A stretch of 64,000 nt of DNA from Hyposmocoma kahamanoa (GCF_003589595.1 NW_020653851.1:23171894-23235893); one strand, 5' to 3'. Positions 55,201 to 63,868 are shown, counted from the stretch's first letter. A program made the numbers and translations. The notes: generated by a model from the letters alone, not told the origin.

Positions 55201-58200
55201 TCGGGTTTGGGAGTTTACATATTTGCCAAGTATTGTACACCTTCTTCAACATGTATCCCTTCAGCTTTATTCCGTAAGCGGTTCCCACATGTTCGTAATT
55301 AACACAGAGAATCAGTCGTCTTTCTTAAGTTTAGTAAGTAAACACATATTAGCTTTTGGAAGGAGCACAAATTCTGAATACTAGAACGTGACGATTCTTA
55401 CTCATATCAAGCTCTGGGTCGACTCCGGCTTTGACCGTGAATTTGTTCTCAGTTTTGGATTGATCGAAATCAATGATCCTATTCATGTACAACGCCATCT
55501 GTTTATTCAAAATTTCTATATTTCAATTTGGCTTCAAATTAACATTATTATCCTAAATATTTTCTTACATACGTTCCAGAACTCTCTCTCTCTCTTTTCC
55601 ATAATAACTAGTATCCTCTTACTTAACTACTCCTGGCTAAAACCCATTTAATTATAAGCGACGGTAGTACGCATTTGCCTCTATTCCACTAAGTTCAACT
55701 ATAAGTTCAACCAGTTGAACTAATCGGACACAAATATTCCAATAAGCTCAACTAGGTACAACTTTTCAAAAGGTTGAACTTATTGGACGAAATTCATCCT
55801 GTTTGTTCAACTTTCCAATTATTTAAATAATAGTTCAATGTATTGTGACTGATTGTCATGAAGATGCGTTCTTCTTAGCTTTGAATAGGTCCAAAATGAA
55901 GTTTTCGGGAAACACAGTTCCATTTTTTGCTGTAGGTGTTAAGAAGGAGGAAAAGGATTTAAGCGAAAGAGAGTAAAGATGGCGTATTCAGCTTCAGTCT
56001 ACTAGACTTTCTAGTGAGATTTCTGTTTCCTGCCCTTTACTAGTAAGAATTAAGACACATGTTATGCGTGAAATTCTTCCTTTCAACTTTTTTACCTAAA
56101 GATGAGATTGAGGCGTTAGTTACACACAATCCTATTGGAAAAATGCTAAATTTATTCACGTTTACAAAAGTATGTCTTGGCAGTGGTACGGAGGTGGAAA
56201 AGCTAACCTCGTACAGTTTGTTGTTGTCGCAAGATGCAAGTTGTCCCAAGAACTCGATGTTCTTCGCTACCTCACACATCTCGCAGATCAACACTGCGTT
56301 GTACAAAGTCTGAAATTGGATTATGACTTGAAATAGTTATCGAGTTCTTAGGTTTTCGCGATTGTTACACATAGGAAATGAAACTATTTTTCCGGATTTA
56401 AATCGCGTATATTTGTTTTTTCAAACAAACCGACGTTTCGGGCCCTTTACAGGTCCCATGGTCACGGTTGAAATAGTTAAGTAAATATACCTTGGAACTT
56501 AGAATAATAACGCATAGAATGATAGTTTCATATCAAACGAACTGTCACAAGTGAGGCAAAAATCAAATTCATTTAGGTTAGTTTTAGTAGTAGGTTAATT
56601 TTCAGTTTTAGTGAATATTTATATAAAAATACAAGTTGAAACGCGTTGCTTCCTTGTGGAATGTGATGTTAGTATCTATTTTATGTTTGTCTGACGTATT
56701 TTTACACTCATTTACCGCACGTTTCGTCATTTTTAGCTAAAATTCTTGATCTGTTCGTGGTGCAAGTTGACCTTGAGCACTGAAGGCCCGCCCGCTCGTG
56801 TAGGCCCTTTGGGAGTGCTTCAATTTGCCTGACTTAGCGTGTGCGGGCTAGGTTTCTATGCGTTATTATTCTAAGCCTTGGAATACAAACCTTGCTTCCA
56901 GTAGTATGTTTTCACTAATAGGATCTACGACTCGATAATTTAGTCTAGACTCGCTAAACGTCGAACTAAAACAGTGTCAGTACTACTTACATTATAAAGT
57001 GACTTCCATTGAAAGGCTTTTGCTGACAACGCTTTGATTTTTGACAGGATACCCTGAAAATGGTTTCGACAGCTCAATTTTTATGACTTGACGCTGTCGA
57101 ACTATTTGCATGAAAATATTTTTGGTATTTAATGTACTTACGTTGACATTCTTAATGAAACGTAGCGAAGAACAAATATTCCTTAAGATTGAGTCGTTCT
57201 GTGGCCTCATGAAGAACGCCACAACGTCTTGACGTTGCTGCAGTGTTGTCATGTCTCTCGTTGGGTGCTGCATTAGCACTCTAAACACATTGTAAAATAA
57301 ATTGTACTACTTTGTGACTAAAACGTATATGTTCTCGAATATGTGATCGAACAATTCTCTATGCAATGCCGTCAATGACAAATTGACAAGTATCGAGTTC
57401 TTAGGTTTTCGCGATTGTTACACATAGGAAATGAAATTACTATTTTTCCGGATTTAAATCGCGTATATTTGTTTTTTCAAACAAACCAACGTTTCGGGCC
57501 CTTTACAGGTCCCATGGTCACGGTTGACTGAGGTGGTACAGTCTTCAACCAGTTATGTCTAATATAGATGCAAACCACCCTATTTAAAAAAAAACATAGT
57601 AATTATAGTAAAAAAATTTTTTTTTATTTTTTTTTAAATTAATAATAAATTCAACTTAATAATTAATGAATTTTTATTAAGTTCAATTTAATATTAATTT
57701 AAAAAAAATTCATTCAAAAAAATAATTTGTAAAACTTAATGTAGCGTAAATTGGAACGTTTTCTTTGTAAAATTAAAAATAAGGTATTTAATTAATAACT
57801 ATTGTAACTATAGTGAAAAAAATAGGGTGGTTTGCATCAATATTAGACATAACTGGTTGAAGACTGTACCACCTCAGTCAACCGTGACCATGGTACCTGT
57901 AAAGGGCCCGAAACGTCGGTTTGTTTGAAAAAAACAAATATACGCGATTTAAATCCGGAAAAATAGTTTCATTTCCTAAATTGACAAATTTTGATTTTAT
58001 CCTTAAGTCAGCTCACCGCATTCGTCTCTGTCCAACCTTCGACGAGCATTTGCTATAAATGTGGAAAAGACTGAGTCCCTCCTTATTGCTGCCCTGAACA
58101 CCCTTCTTAAAGCCACTGGGATGCGACACCGAGCTAAAGATCTGTAGACCGCGGTATGTGTCTTCGTCTATTGTCACTATATCGACCCTGAGATGGCAAT

Positions 58201-60489
58201 ACAAGATATTTATGGAATGTGGAAGATTAAGTATGGGATACTACATAGTGTTTAAAGTAGCACGAAAGAATTTCTATGTGCGGTATTCATACTAGCACTT
58301 TACTCGTTATCTTTGAAGATGGCATCTCAACTGATGAGAAGAACAGGATTGGGACACAAGTATTTTGCTTTTGAATTTCTCTAATTCTTAAGTATTTACA
58401 GATGATAAACTTTAAACTTTTATTGAATTGATATTCAATTATTTTTTGTGAAATTACTCCACTAGTTTGTTATAACTATTAATACAAAGATCGAACACTC
58501 AGAAAAAATTCCTTCGCTCCGGCCGGATTCGAACCGACGTCTTCTAGCTTACCGTGCCAGATATATACCGTGATAAACTTTATTTCAACAGCGGTTCAAA
58601 TCATACAGAAGTTCTCAAAGAAAGGGCACTAAGCGTTTATTAGAAAATGGGAATTGAACCGACCTTATTATTATAAACAAAATTATGTAAACAATAATAC
58701 TCACAAGGAAATCTTCCTTAAGCTCAAAAACTGTGGTTTGCTCTGCATTTCCATATTCAAGTTAGTCCAATTCAGATCAAGGTATTTGAGCAACATTCCA
58801 AGAGCGTGTACTGTTTGAGTCTGGTTGAAGTCTATGACGGTTCGGAGAAAAACTATTCGTTCTTCTTCCGTGCAATGGTGAGGCTCGTGTGGGAGAGAGA
58901 GGGAGTATATGCGACGTTTGCACGCTTCGAAACCTTATTAGGAGAAGTATCACATTCAATAGACAATAATAGGAATACAATGGATGATAATGCTGACGTT
59001 ATTTATGGAACAAGATCGAAATAAGAAGATAAATCCGAATATAGACATAAATACATTTATTATCTAATAATTACCAAGAATGACTAAGTGTAAGAGGTAA
59101 CGTTGCTTGGTAAGAGCATTAGCTAAGGGTAAATGAGTACAGGCATGCAACAAATACTGCAATGCTCTATGTTTTCTGTTCAATATCAGTCTATATAGTT
59201 GAAGTTGAAGTAGGACTGGGTTGGTCACGGCCGCATGCCGAGTGACTTATGGTGTAAGACAATTACGGAGTGAAAGCCACTGAACTGAAGACCTTGTCCA
59301 AGGGCCGGACAGATGCAGCCCAAACCTGGGACCAATGGAAAAAGACGGGAGGCCCCTTTGCCCAGCATTGGGATACAACAGGCTTATTACAATAACATCT
59401 ACCACTAGCCTGGAGAATAAATTTCTTAGATAAACTATAGAGCATCATGTTATACGGATCCTGCGCCGATTAGTAAGTATGTAGTTTTATAAGTAATTTC
59501 AAATATGGAAGACCTTACTATTACGTATATTAAGAGTTTAATAACACGTACTGTATTCCTTGGAAGACAAAAAGATGAGCCTGCATCGTCCCTCGGTATC
59601 GTTGCCGGTTTCAAATACTGTCTTCCTTGTAACACTTGCGAAGGTACCTTGCTTGCCTTCCAGAAGTATCTTCGCTGGAGATACTTGCCGGAACAGAGTG
59701 AGGAACATTTGGAATTCAGGAGGACGGTCTACGATTTCGTCTAGGAGAAATAGCTGTTGTATAATTTAGTAGTGTTTTTTTGTTTAGCATTTGCATTTTG
59801 GACGCGGATTTAATTTATGTTAAATTCCTTTAGTGAACACTTTTAATTCAATTTTAATTCAAAGATAGTACTAAAATCTGAAAGACTGGCAAAGTTTCCA
59901 TTCCTATAAAGTTGTTTAAACTGAGTCTGAACGGAAACTGTTCAACTACCAAGGAACTATTTTAAAGAATCCTTTAATTTATGTTAACCTACTCTACATG
60001 CGTCAAGAGCATATCAAGCTTGACGCGTTGGATTTTGGATCGTTCTTATCGTAAGCGGCATAGAGTTCAATTTATCGTAGAGTGAACATTATTATAAATT
60101 AAAATCTTGGTATGACAGTGGCGTGCGTAGGGACGATTATTTAGGGAATTTTCGTCTAATCAAGAACATACTGGATAAGCTGCTGCTGTGTATGATGGGC
60201 CGAATAAACAAAATCAAGATGAGAAAGGGGGTAGTTGGAATTAATAATAATTACTTCATTTATTTAGGAATAGATACCTAATATTTTGTGTTTGCTTATT
60301 TAGGTTCGTGCTCACATGGCCCTACGGTTATTAGAACTTGTATTTTTGTGTGTTTTATTGATTGATTGACTAACCTAATATTCTAGAATGTTATAGAATA
60401 AATATAATAAGTGTACACACCTCCCCCGTTTGTAGAGTATAAACAGCAGCACCTAATTTGCCGGAACGTGAACTCACTGCCAGAATTTT
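46112..60489 (-). CDS. Msh5: MutS protein homologue 5 (MSH5), 15 exons found
   Basis: CDS is complement(join) of 46112..46267, 47884..48096, 48393..48538, 49926..50146, 53690..53828, 54471..54516, 54714..54904, 55402..55498, 56208..56309, 56991..57053, 57142..57280, 58017..58187, 58705..58933, 59552..59753 and 60421..60489: 728 codons, all GT-AG with matching phases, no stop. MSH5 pairs with MSH4 as MutS-gamma, a clamp that stabilises recombination intermediates in meiosis. Visible: the N-terminal beta strand LGAAVYTLQTGE, the connector/lever region, Walker A GPNSSGKSVYMKQIG, and SFVPAERATVG with IQSTECVATHMSAFLIDLRQ. Walker B is SLIIIDEFGKGTSEVDGLSL, followed by the FRVTEGSADGSFAHQVAAAS helix. 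No mismatch-binding domain I precedes it, as in MSH4/MSH5. Human MSH5 has 834 residues; the first exon and last ~10-40 codons are not located. Confidence 0.95.
46843..46915. repeat. Short imperfect hairpin
   Basis: TTTCATTATACCATGGT and its inverse (one mismatch) around a 39-nt spacer, in an Msh5 intron. Confidence 0.6.
46968..47520. mobile_element. MITE with perfect 25-bp terminal inverted repeats
   Basis: Ends CTACTGCGTCGTCCTACTAG are exact inverse copies (46968-46992, 47496-47520). Inside each end lies a second inverted module around CCTACTAGTAG / GCCCATGG. 553 bp, no ORF, target duplication not evident. Confidence 0.82.
47884..48096 (-). CDS. Msh5: Msh5 exon (Walker B)
   Basis: 71 codons: MALALQESTSKSLIIIDEFG, KGTSEVDGLSLLAACLN, and CPHVLLSTHF (the His switch). 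The IDE aspartate/glutamate pair is intact. Acceptor CTTCCAG|ATG, donor TTATG|GTAAGA. Confidence 0.97.
48250..48345 (+). repeat. Rep-E fragment
   Basis: Diverged copy: CCACTGTAGACCGACACCTG, then CAGCCGGTAACTTTCCAG. Just upstream of the next coding exon. Confidence 0.45.
48393..48538 (-). CDS. Msh5: Msh5 exon (GSFVPA motif)
   Basis: Codes GLIVYLAHIGSFVPAERATV, GIISHMYTRIQSTECVATHM and SAFLIDLRQ, the MutS segment after Walker A. Acceptor GGATTCAG|GT, donor AGACAG|GTTGGT. Confidence 0.96.
48539..49925. other. Msh5 intron, nothing recognised
   Basis: 49380-49850 is GC-richer with repeated CGCGCGATTG and TTTACACGCGC strings, possibly an old repeat. No coding signal. Confidence 0.4.
49926..50146 (-). 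CDS. Msh5: Msh5 exon (Walker A)
   Basis: Codes LIAISKVSKEFNFVRP, the HPL motif in KQGKHPLHIITCDSFVPND, and ILTGPNSSGKSVYMKQIG. Acceptor CCTCCCAG|C, chosen because it restores the ELDC-LIAIS join; an AG at 50175-50174 would add 9 codons in frame. Donor ATTG|GTAAGT. Confidence 0.95.
50358..50633 (-). repeat. Rep-A copy 12
   Basis: Near full length, inverse, slightly diverged in the hairpin. Confidence 0.8.
50861..51080 (+). repeat. Rep-A copy 13
   Basis: Lacks the head; opposite orientation to copy 12, only ~230 bp away, so transcripts of this intron could pair the two. Confidence 0.75.
51128..52279 (+). mobile_element. mariner transposon, inactive
   Basis: About 1.15 kb in an Msh5 intron. 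Terminal inverted repeats share GGCGCAYTATAAGTTTCCRG, with three or so mismatches further out. A TA follows the right end; the left end is less exact. Confidence 0.85.
51264..52234 (+). pseudogene. mariner transposase, several breaks, third catalytic Asp lost
   Basis: Starts MDLTRENFRSLI at 51264, then an N-terminal deletion and frameshift. The long open part (51312-51806) reads CKTTVYSWFAELKRGRVNLS, RWIPHSLTEAQK, and VTGDETWIYSYDPKTKHQSS with the first Asp. A stop/frameshift at 51808 deletes the FFGKTG-like turn. The next frame gives WYTTICLPEV and ILHHDNASSHTA with the second Asp. Then YSPVLA has Val where the D,D34D third Asp belongs. It cannot be active. Confidence 0.85.
52280..53315. other. 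Msh5 intron, nothing recognised
   Basis: 52940-53290 is less AT-rich than average; no motif or frame found. Confidence 0.4.
53316..53629. mobile_element. MITE with 8-bp target duplication, containing a gap
   Basis: Ends CATTGACTTACA / inverse, about 30 bp of terminal inverted repeat (GGACGWCGGGTC inside). Flanks TTGATTCT on both sides (53308-53315, 53630-53637). A second copy starts at 29278. CAT ends and 8-bp duplications fit the P or hAT superfamilies. Confidence 0.8.
53335..53344. other. Assembly gap (10 N), probably spurious
   Basis: The 18 bases before (53317-53334) and after (53345-53362) are identical, ATTGACTTACAAATAAAT, so two overlapping contigs were joined without merging. Confidence 0.95.
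53690..53828 (-). CDS. Msh5: Msh5 exon (lever/clamp helices)
   Basis: Codes ELDVMIGDTYPEIVAHETRI, then MMRLTTLILDNLHTLSSIID and KCAELDW/C. Acceptor CCCATAG|AA, donor GATTG|GTAAGT. Confidence 0.95.
54471..54516 (-). CDS. Msh5: Msh5 46-bp micro-exon
   Basis: 15 codons and one base: FQNNDYIHYKSKGCE, which joins ...KFM to ELDVMIGD exactly where MSH5 has a F...LHY.S...KELD segment. Acceptor TTATTTCAG|TTT, donor CGAGG|GTAAGA. Phases 0 in, 1 out fit both neighbours. Confidence 0.93.
54714..54904 (-). CDS. Msh5: Msh5 exon
   Basis: Codes KKQTMASLHGLMSETAKIEL, MLYMPHLGYLLGV and ELPDMKFM. Acceptor AATTTTTAG|AA, donor TTCATG|GTGAGG. Confidence 0.94.
55402..55498 (-). CDS. Msh5: Msh5 exon
   Basis: Codes MALYMNRIIDFDQSKTENKF, TVKAGVDPELDM (MSH5 family: VVDFEGS...NRFTV...DPEID). 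Acceptor AATAAACAG|ATG, donor ATATGA|GTAAGA. Confidence 0.94.
55499..56207. other. Msh5 intron with a cluster of GTTGAACTT half-palindromes
   Basis: Between about 55688 and 55850, AAGTTCAAC, GTTGAACT, AGCTCAACT, GTTGAACTT and GTTCAAC recur in both orientations. Otherwise nothing. Confidence 0.5.
56208..56309 (-). CDS. Msh5: Msh5 exon
   Basis: 34 codons: TLYNAVLICEMCEVAKNIEF, then LGQLASCDNNKLYE. Acceptor CAATTTCAG|ACT, donor ACGAG|GTTAGC. Confidence 0.93.
56339..56467 (-). mobile_element. Rep-B copy 4 with 11-bp target duplication
   Basis: Flanks TTGAAATAGTT at 56328-56338 and 56468-56478. The fixed end is ATCGAGTTCTTAGG; the other end stops early at CCATGGTCACGG, as in a variably truncated retroelement. 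Confidence 0.78.
56991..57053 (-). CDS. Msh5: Msh5 63-bp exon
   Basis: 21 codons: GILSKIKALSAKAFQWKSLY, N. Acceptor ATTTTCAG|GGT, donor TATAAT|GTAAGT. Matches the K...S...W..LY stretch of MSH5. Confidence 0.93.
57142..57280 (-). CDS. Msh5: Msh5 exon
   Basis: Codes RVLMQHPTRDMTTLQQRQDV, VAFFMRPQNDSILRNICSSL, RFIKNVN, the MutS domain III start (PT.D...L..R.D...FF). Acceptor TGTTTAG|A, donor GTCAAC|GTAAGT. Confidence 0.96.
57390..57977. mobile_element. Rep-B copy 5: inverted pair (Penelope-like) with 10-bp target duplication
   Basis: Two Rep-B copies in opposite orientation form a 588-bp foldback. The left arm starts GTATCGAGTTCTTAGG; the right arm ends TTTCATTTCCTA, about 35 bp shorter at its outer end. 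Flanks AAATTGACAA (57380-57389, 57978-57987) match. Each arm has CATGGTCACGG / GGCCCGAAACGT, resembling the hammerhead-type motif in terminal repeats of Penelope-like elements. Variable 5' truncation and inverted pairing are also usual for that group. It lies between two Msh5 exons. Confidence 0.72.
58017..58187 (-). CDS. Msh5: Msh5 exon
   Basis: Codes VDIVTIDEDTYRGLQIFSSV, SHPSGFKKGVQGSNKEGLSL, FHIYSKCSSKVGQRRMR. The D..T...LQIF...HPS...KEGLSLF block is diagnostic for MSH5. Acceptor CATCTCAG|G, donor ATGCG|GTGAGC. Confidence 0.97.
58490..58562 (-). repeat. SINE-2 head fragment
   Basis: Reverse complement includes GGTTCGAATCCGGCCGGAG (B box); cut off at CTGGCACGGT. Confidence 0.65.
58705..58933 (-). 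CDS. Msh5: Msh5 exon
   Basis: Codes FEACKRRIYSLSLPHEPHHC, TEEERIVFLRTVIDFNQTQT, VHALGMLLKYLDLNW and onward. The A-L-G-x-L-L-K-x-L helix is conserved. Acceptor CTAATAAG|GT is weak in pyrimidines but the only one that avoids an upstream in-frame stop. Donor TCCTT|GTGAGT. Confidence 0.92.
59190..59400 (+). pseudogene. LINE relic
   Basis: Reads KGRTDAAQTWDQWKKTGGPF, AQHWDTTGLL, the end of a LINE-type ORF frequent in moth genomes. Short and isolated. Confidence 0.45.
59552..59753 (-). CDS. Msh5: Msh5 exon
   Basis: Codes LFLLDEIVDRPPEFQMFLTL, FRQVSPAKILLEGKQGTFAS, then CRLIFLSSKEYS. Acceptor ATACAACAG|CTA, donor AATACA|GTACGT. Corresponds to the connector region (domain II). Confidence 0.92.
60421..60489 (-). 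CDS. Msh5: Msh5 69-bp exon (N-terminal strand)
   Basis: 23 codons: KILAVSSRSGKLGAAVYTLQ, TGE, fitting the W..G.LG.AYYD strand that opens domain II of MSH5. Acceptor GTTTTTTAG|AAA, donor GGGGAG|GTGTGT. Phase 0 on both sides, as the next exon needs. Confidence 0.82.
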
Positions 60490-61180
60490 CTAAAAAACAA
60501 TTTAAAAAGCTTCGTCTGTTATTCAAATTTCCATTTAATAATTACTTTCTGAAGTTAGCAACGACTCTTTCGTTTTCATTTGCTTTAGAGAAAAAGCAGT
60601 TTCGATTTGCTATGTTTTTTAATTACTTTAACTGGTATGGTTCTGATTGGTCGTATTTATTCACGACTATTTTAATACTTGCAGCTACAGTCAACAAGAA
60701 AAGGCATTATTTATAGAAATAATTACGAAATTGCACAGATTCGTTATTTGGAGAGGTTAAACTAATAGAGTTCTTCCATTTTGTGGTCTGTATGGATCTA
60801 ATCCGTATGAAACTACCTACTAAATGTAGTAAATTAAATTTCAATGTTGGATAACATGTTATTTAAATTGTGTCATTCTAATTTAATAATAATTAATAGA
60901 TGGAGTCATAAAATAATAAGAGAGAGCGCACACCCAAGTAGTTATGCCGTTTAAGTCTTATGCATGTAATCAGCAAATGTTAGTAATCTATTAGAGTTTC
61001 TGCAGTTTTGTTGTGCATTTAAAAATTCTTTACGCTGCCAGTTTTTATTTACAACAGAAATTTAAGTTCGTATAAAGACTGGAACTTCTTAAGCTCAAAA
61101 TGCAAGAGCTGCCTACTGTTAACTGTCGCTTTAGCAGGTCAAGGCCCTTTTCAATTAATGTATATCACAATAATTATATC
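60490..61180. other. Region that should contain or lead to Msh5 exon 1; not located
   Basis: AT-rich. A short N-terminal exon ending in phase 0 is expected here or further right; none is distinctive enough to call. Confidence 0.4.
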
Positions 61181-61189
61181 CTAATTACA

Positions 61190-61320
61190 TTGGTGCAGCG
61201 TGGCTAAATACAGGGCGAGATACCTTGAAGAGCCAAGGTTGTTCCCCGAAATCTTCAGCAAACTCAGGAGGATGCAGTTTTTTGGAGGACCTCAGGTGGT
61301 ACGAATGAAAATAGATGCCT
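61190..61320 (-). pseudogene. Possible transposon coding relic
   Basis: A 39-codon open stretch on the minus strand: SYHLRSSKKLHPPEFAEDFG, EQPWLFKVSRPVFSHAAPM. It has the look of a conserved, often repeated coding piece, but I cannot place it. Confidence 0.25.
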
Positions 61321-61754
61321 ACATGTCTAGTTGCCTATACCAGCCCGTCACAACCATACCATAACAACGAATGTAAATTTACGAGACTTTACTATAAATA
61401 TTTTTTATCTAATTATGAAGTTTTTACTTTCATTTGTTGAAAAGTAGATTGTTTTATTAAGATTAGATCCGTGCTGATCAAGAAATGGAAATAGGTACTC
61501 TACTAAAGTATTTTCACCTCTAAAAATAATAAAAATGTGCAATTTACAATTATATAAATAATGCATTGTCTTCTTGACTGTATTTGCAATGAATTAAATT
61601 AGTCGTGAATAAGTGTCACCAATTAAATAATAAAAAAAAATACAATAACATGGCAAATCGAAACATCTTATTTTCCGTCATGTAAATCGAAACTGTTGTA
61701 AGCGTTATTCACTCGTTGTTAATATATTGTAGCCTCTAATTAATTGGTTTTCTG

Positions 61755-61830
61755 TGGTCTAAAAGTTTGCTGGATGAGGTCCACGGTAGGACCAATCTGG
61801 GAAACCAATTTTTCTAAATTAGTTCTAGTC
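61755..61830 (+). repeat. SINE-3 copy
   Basis: AAAGTTTGCTGGATGAGGTC, ACGGTAGGACCAATCTGGGA; the B box is mostly lost. Confidence 0.55.
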
Positions 61831-61980
61831 AGGGTGTTCTGAGTTGTGGCCCAAAATTTAATTCTGTTACTATGAAGAAGAATGAAAAATAGTTTATTTG
61901 GTAATCTTATGACAAAATATATATAACAGGATGATAATAAAAAATAATCTTAGGACAAAACACAAAATAAAAGAGTTATA

Positions 61981-62300
61981 TTTTAGAGTCGATACCACCT
62001 CAAATGCTTTTAAAAAAAATATATAGTAAAATTGAGGATATACTCTGATAAGTACCAGGTGTATAAACACGATTCCTCAAAATTTTCACGGTAGAAAAAA
62101 AGAACACAAATTACCTCGAAATTTCACTAGAAAGCCGTTTTATTCAATATGCACTTTTACAAATAACAATGTTTTTTTTTACATATCAACTGAACTAAAT
62201 AGAACATGTGTAGTATACATTTACATTACACATGTTTGAAATGGTTTTAATTTCGTTTGTAATAAATTGAATTCGAGCTGAGGTACTATCGACTCTAAAA
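61981..62300. mobile_element. MITE with 22-bp terminal inverted repeats
   Basis: Ends TTTTAGAGTCGATACCACCT and inverse (20 of 22 match). 320 bp. Its inside matches both halves of 14157-14822. Target duplication not evident. Confidence 0.72.
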
Positions 62301-62401
62301 ATGTTACTAAAATGATCTCCACTCAGCTTTTTGTAAGATGTGTGAAAACATCTTCTTACGCTTTGAGTGAAGCCGAGTACTCTGTTTACGGCTCTGGTAC
62401 A

Positions 62402-62480
62402 GTCGGTGCCCTCACTTAGGTATCCACTATTTGTGTAGCACTTAGTACAAATAGTGGAGACCTAAGTTGAGGACACCGAC
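62402..62480. repeat. miRNA-like hairpin
   Basis: Arms 62402-62434 and 62447-62480 pair over 33 positions with two mismatches and one bulge (GTCGGTG, CTTAGGT, TCCACTATTTGT). The loop is 12 nt. About 45 bp upstream is a smaller hairpin (AAGATGT...ACATCTT). Confidence 0.8.
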
Positions 62481-63320
62481 CCTACATATACAAGGAATTC
62501 CGTAATTTGAGATTAAGTAATTGGGGTGTGATTGTCTGGAATATCATTATTATTATTAATTATTCGGCAGTAGATGCATGGCAACCTTCCATGTTTACGG
62601 GTAGTTATTAAATTAGTTAAATTGTGTTTTACACCAGTTAGCCTAATAAAATTCCATTATGATAATGGACTTAAGAGCCGAGGGACTTACCCTTCACGCT
62701 ATGAGGGGCCTACTTTATAAAATTACGTGTTTCATTTATTATAGGTGGAATAAAAATGGGCGGACATATTGCCGTTAACACCGTCCGTCTCTTGATTTAA
62801 ACATTCACGATTTTAATACATTTGACTTGTCGGGTATTAATCGTGTATATTATATATATATTTTAACTTACTTCGATGTTTTGTTTATTTATTTATTTAT
62901 TTATACATTTTAGGAAAATTCACGGACAAATAATACAATTATAGTAAATTTAAATATGAGTAATCCAATGCCATTTACGAATTTCCACCTACATGAAACA
63001 ATATACAGTGCTTAGCAAGCCAAAAAGAGATTACAGGAAAATACAAAGAACGCAGTCAATAAATTTAAAAAAAAAAAAACAAAATAAAAATTACTATTCT
63101 AATATACAATTAAACCTTAGAGGATGGTAAAAGAAAAAGAGTCTAAGAATTAAACGAACATACCATACCATTTGGACGTTTTGCGACGTCCACGGTCTCG
63201 AAGGGACTCTTAGAAATAAAATATAATTTCAACACGGTTAAACACCATAAACTGCACTAGTTAGTAACTTGTTTAAAAACTTTTATTTAACCGTTTCACT
63301 TCAAGAGTAAGGATTTATTT
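62481..63320. other. AT-rich, short TTTA microsatellite
   Basis: (TTTA)n near 62882-62905 and a poly-A run near 63069; nothing else recognised. Confidence 0.5.
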
Positions 63321-63482
63321 ATGATACCAAGAGACGGGACGAACAAGTCGTCCGCCTGGTGTTAAGCGACATGCCTATCCATAACAGTTGCAGTGCAATA
63401 GCAACTATCCGAGGTTCACTGCCACTTCAAACGTCGCCCTAAGGCACAAAGTTGACAAGTTCCAAGTGCCTGTAGTTTGACC
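63321..63482 (-). repeat. Rep-A copy 14 (tail half)
   Basis: Diverged, inverse; stops at CCTGTAGTTTGA and is followed head-to-head by copy 15. Confidence 0.7.
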
Positions 63483-63485
63483 CCT

Positions 63486-63868
63486 AGAAGTAGTAGAGCT
63501 CCTTGCGAAAGGGTTCAATTTCTGCCGCCAAGCGGTATCGTGAGCATTACTGCGTTCCGGTCTTGAAAGGTAAGACTGCTGGTGAAATTATCCACAATTA
63601 TTATCAAATTGTTATTTGTGTGTATTATTGTAATTGTTATGTTTTTTCCCTTTTCTATTTCGTATAATTATGTTTCATAATTGTTAAATGTATGTGTGTT
63701 GTGTTGTTTCTTTACGGAATAAATATTTCTTTCTTTCAAATGGCATGCACATGAGAGTTGTCAACTTATGTCTCAGGGTGACAGGCGGAGTAGCAGTGCC
63801 ACTCCGGCCTTTGGAATCTAAAGCTCTGAGTGGCACTGCTACCGTTATGGACAGGCGTGTAGCTGTAA
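63486..63868 (+). repeat. Rep-A copy 15, split by an insertion
   Basis: 63486-63590 and 63741-63868 are the two parts. The hairpin (63797 on) is well kept. Confidence 0.75.
63591..63740 (+). mobile_element. ~150-bp retroelement end inserted in Rep-A
   Basis: AT-rich insert ending GGAATAAATATTTCTTTCTTTC, a polyadenylation-like signal plus short TTTC tail, as in LINE or SINE 3' ends. No coding part remains. Confidence 0.55.

Noticed and set aside
57390..57977. Mutator-type MITE (long inverted repeats, 9-10-bp duplication)
   Set aside because: Other Rep-B copies have only one arm, variable truncation and 11-13-bp duplications, which fits a retroelement fragment better.
60411..60716. 101-codon plus ORF
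   Set aside because: It is antisense to a well-supported Msh5 exon and has no recognisable motif.
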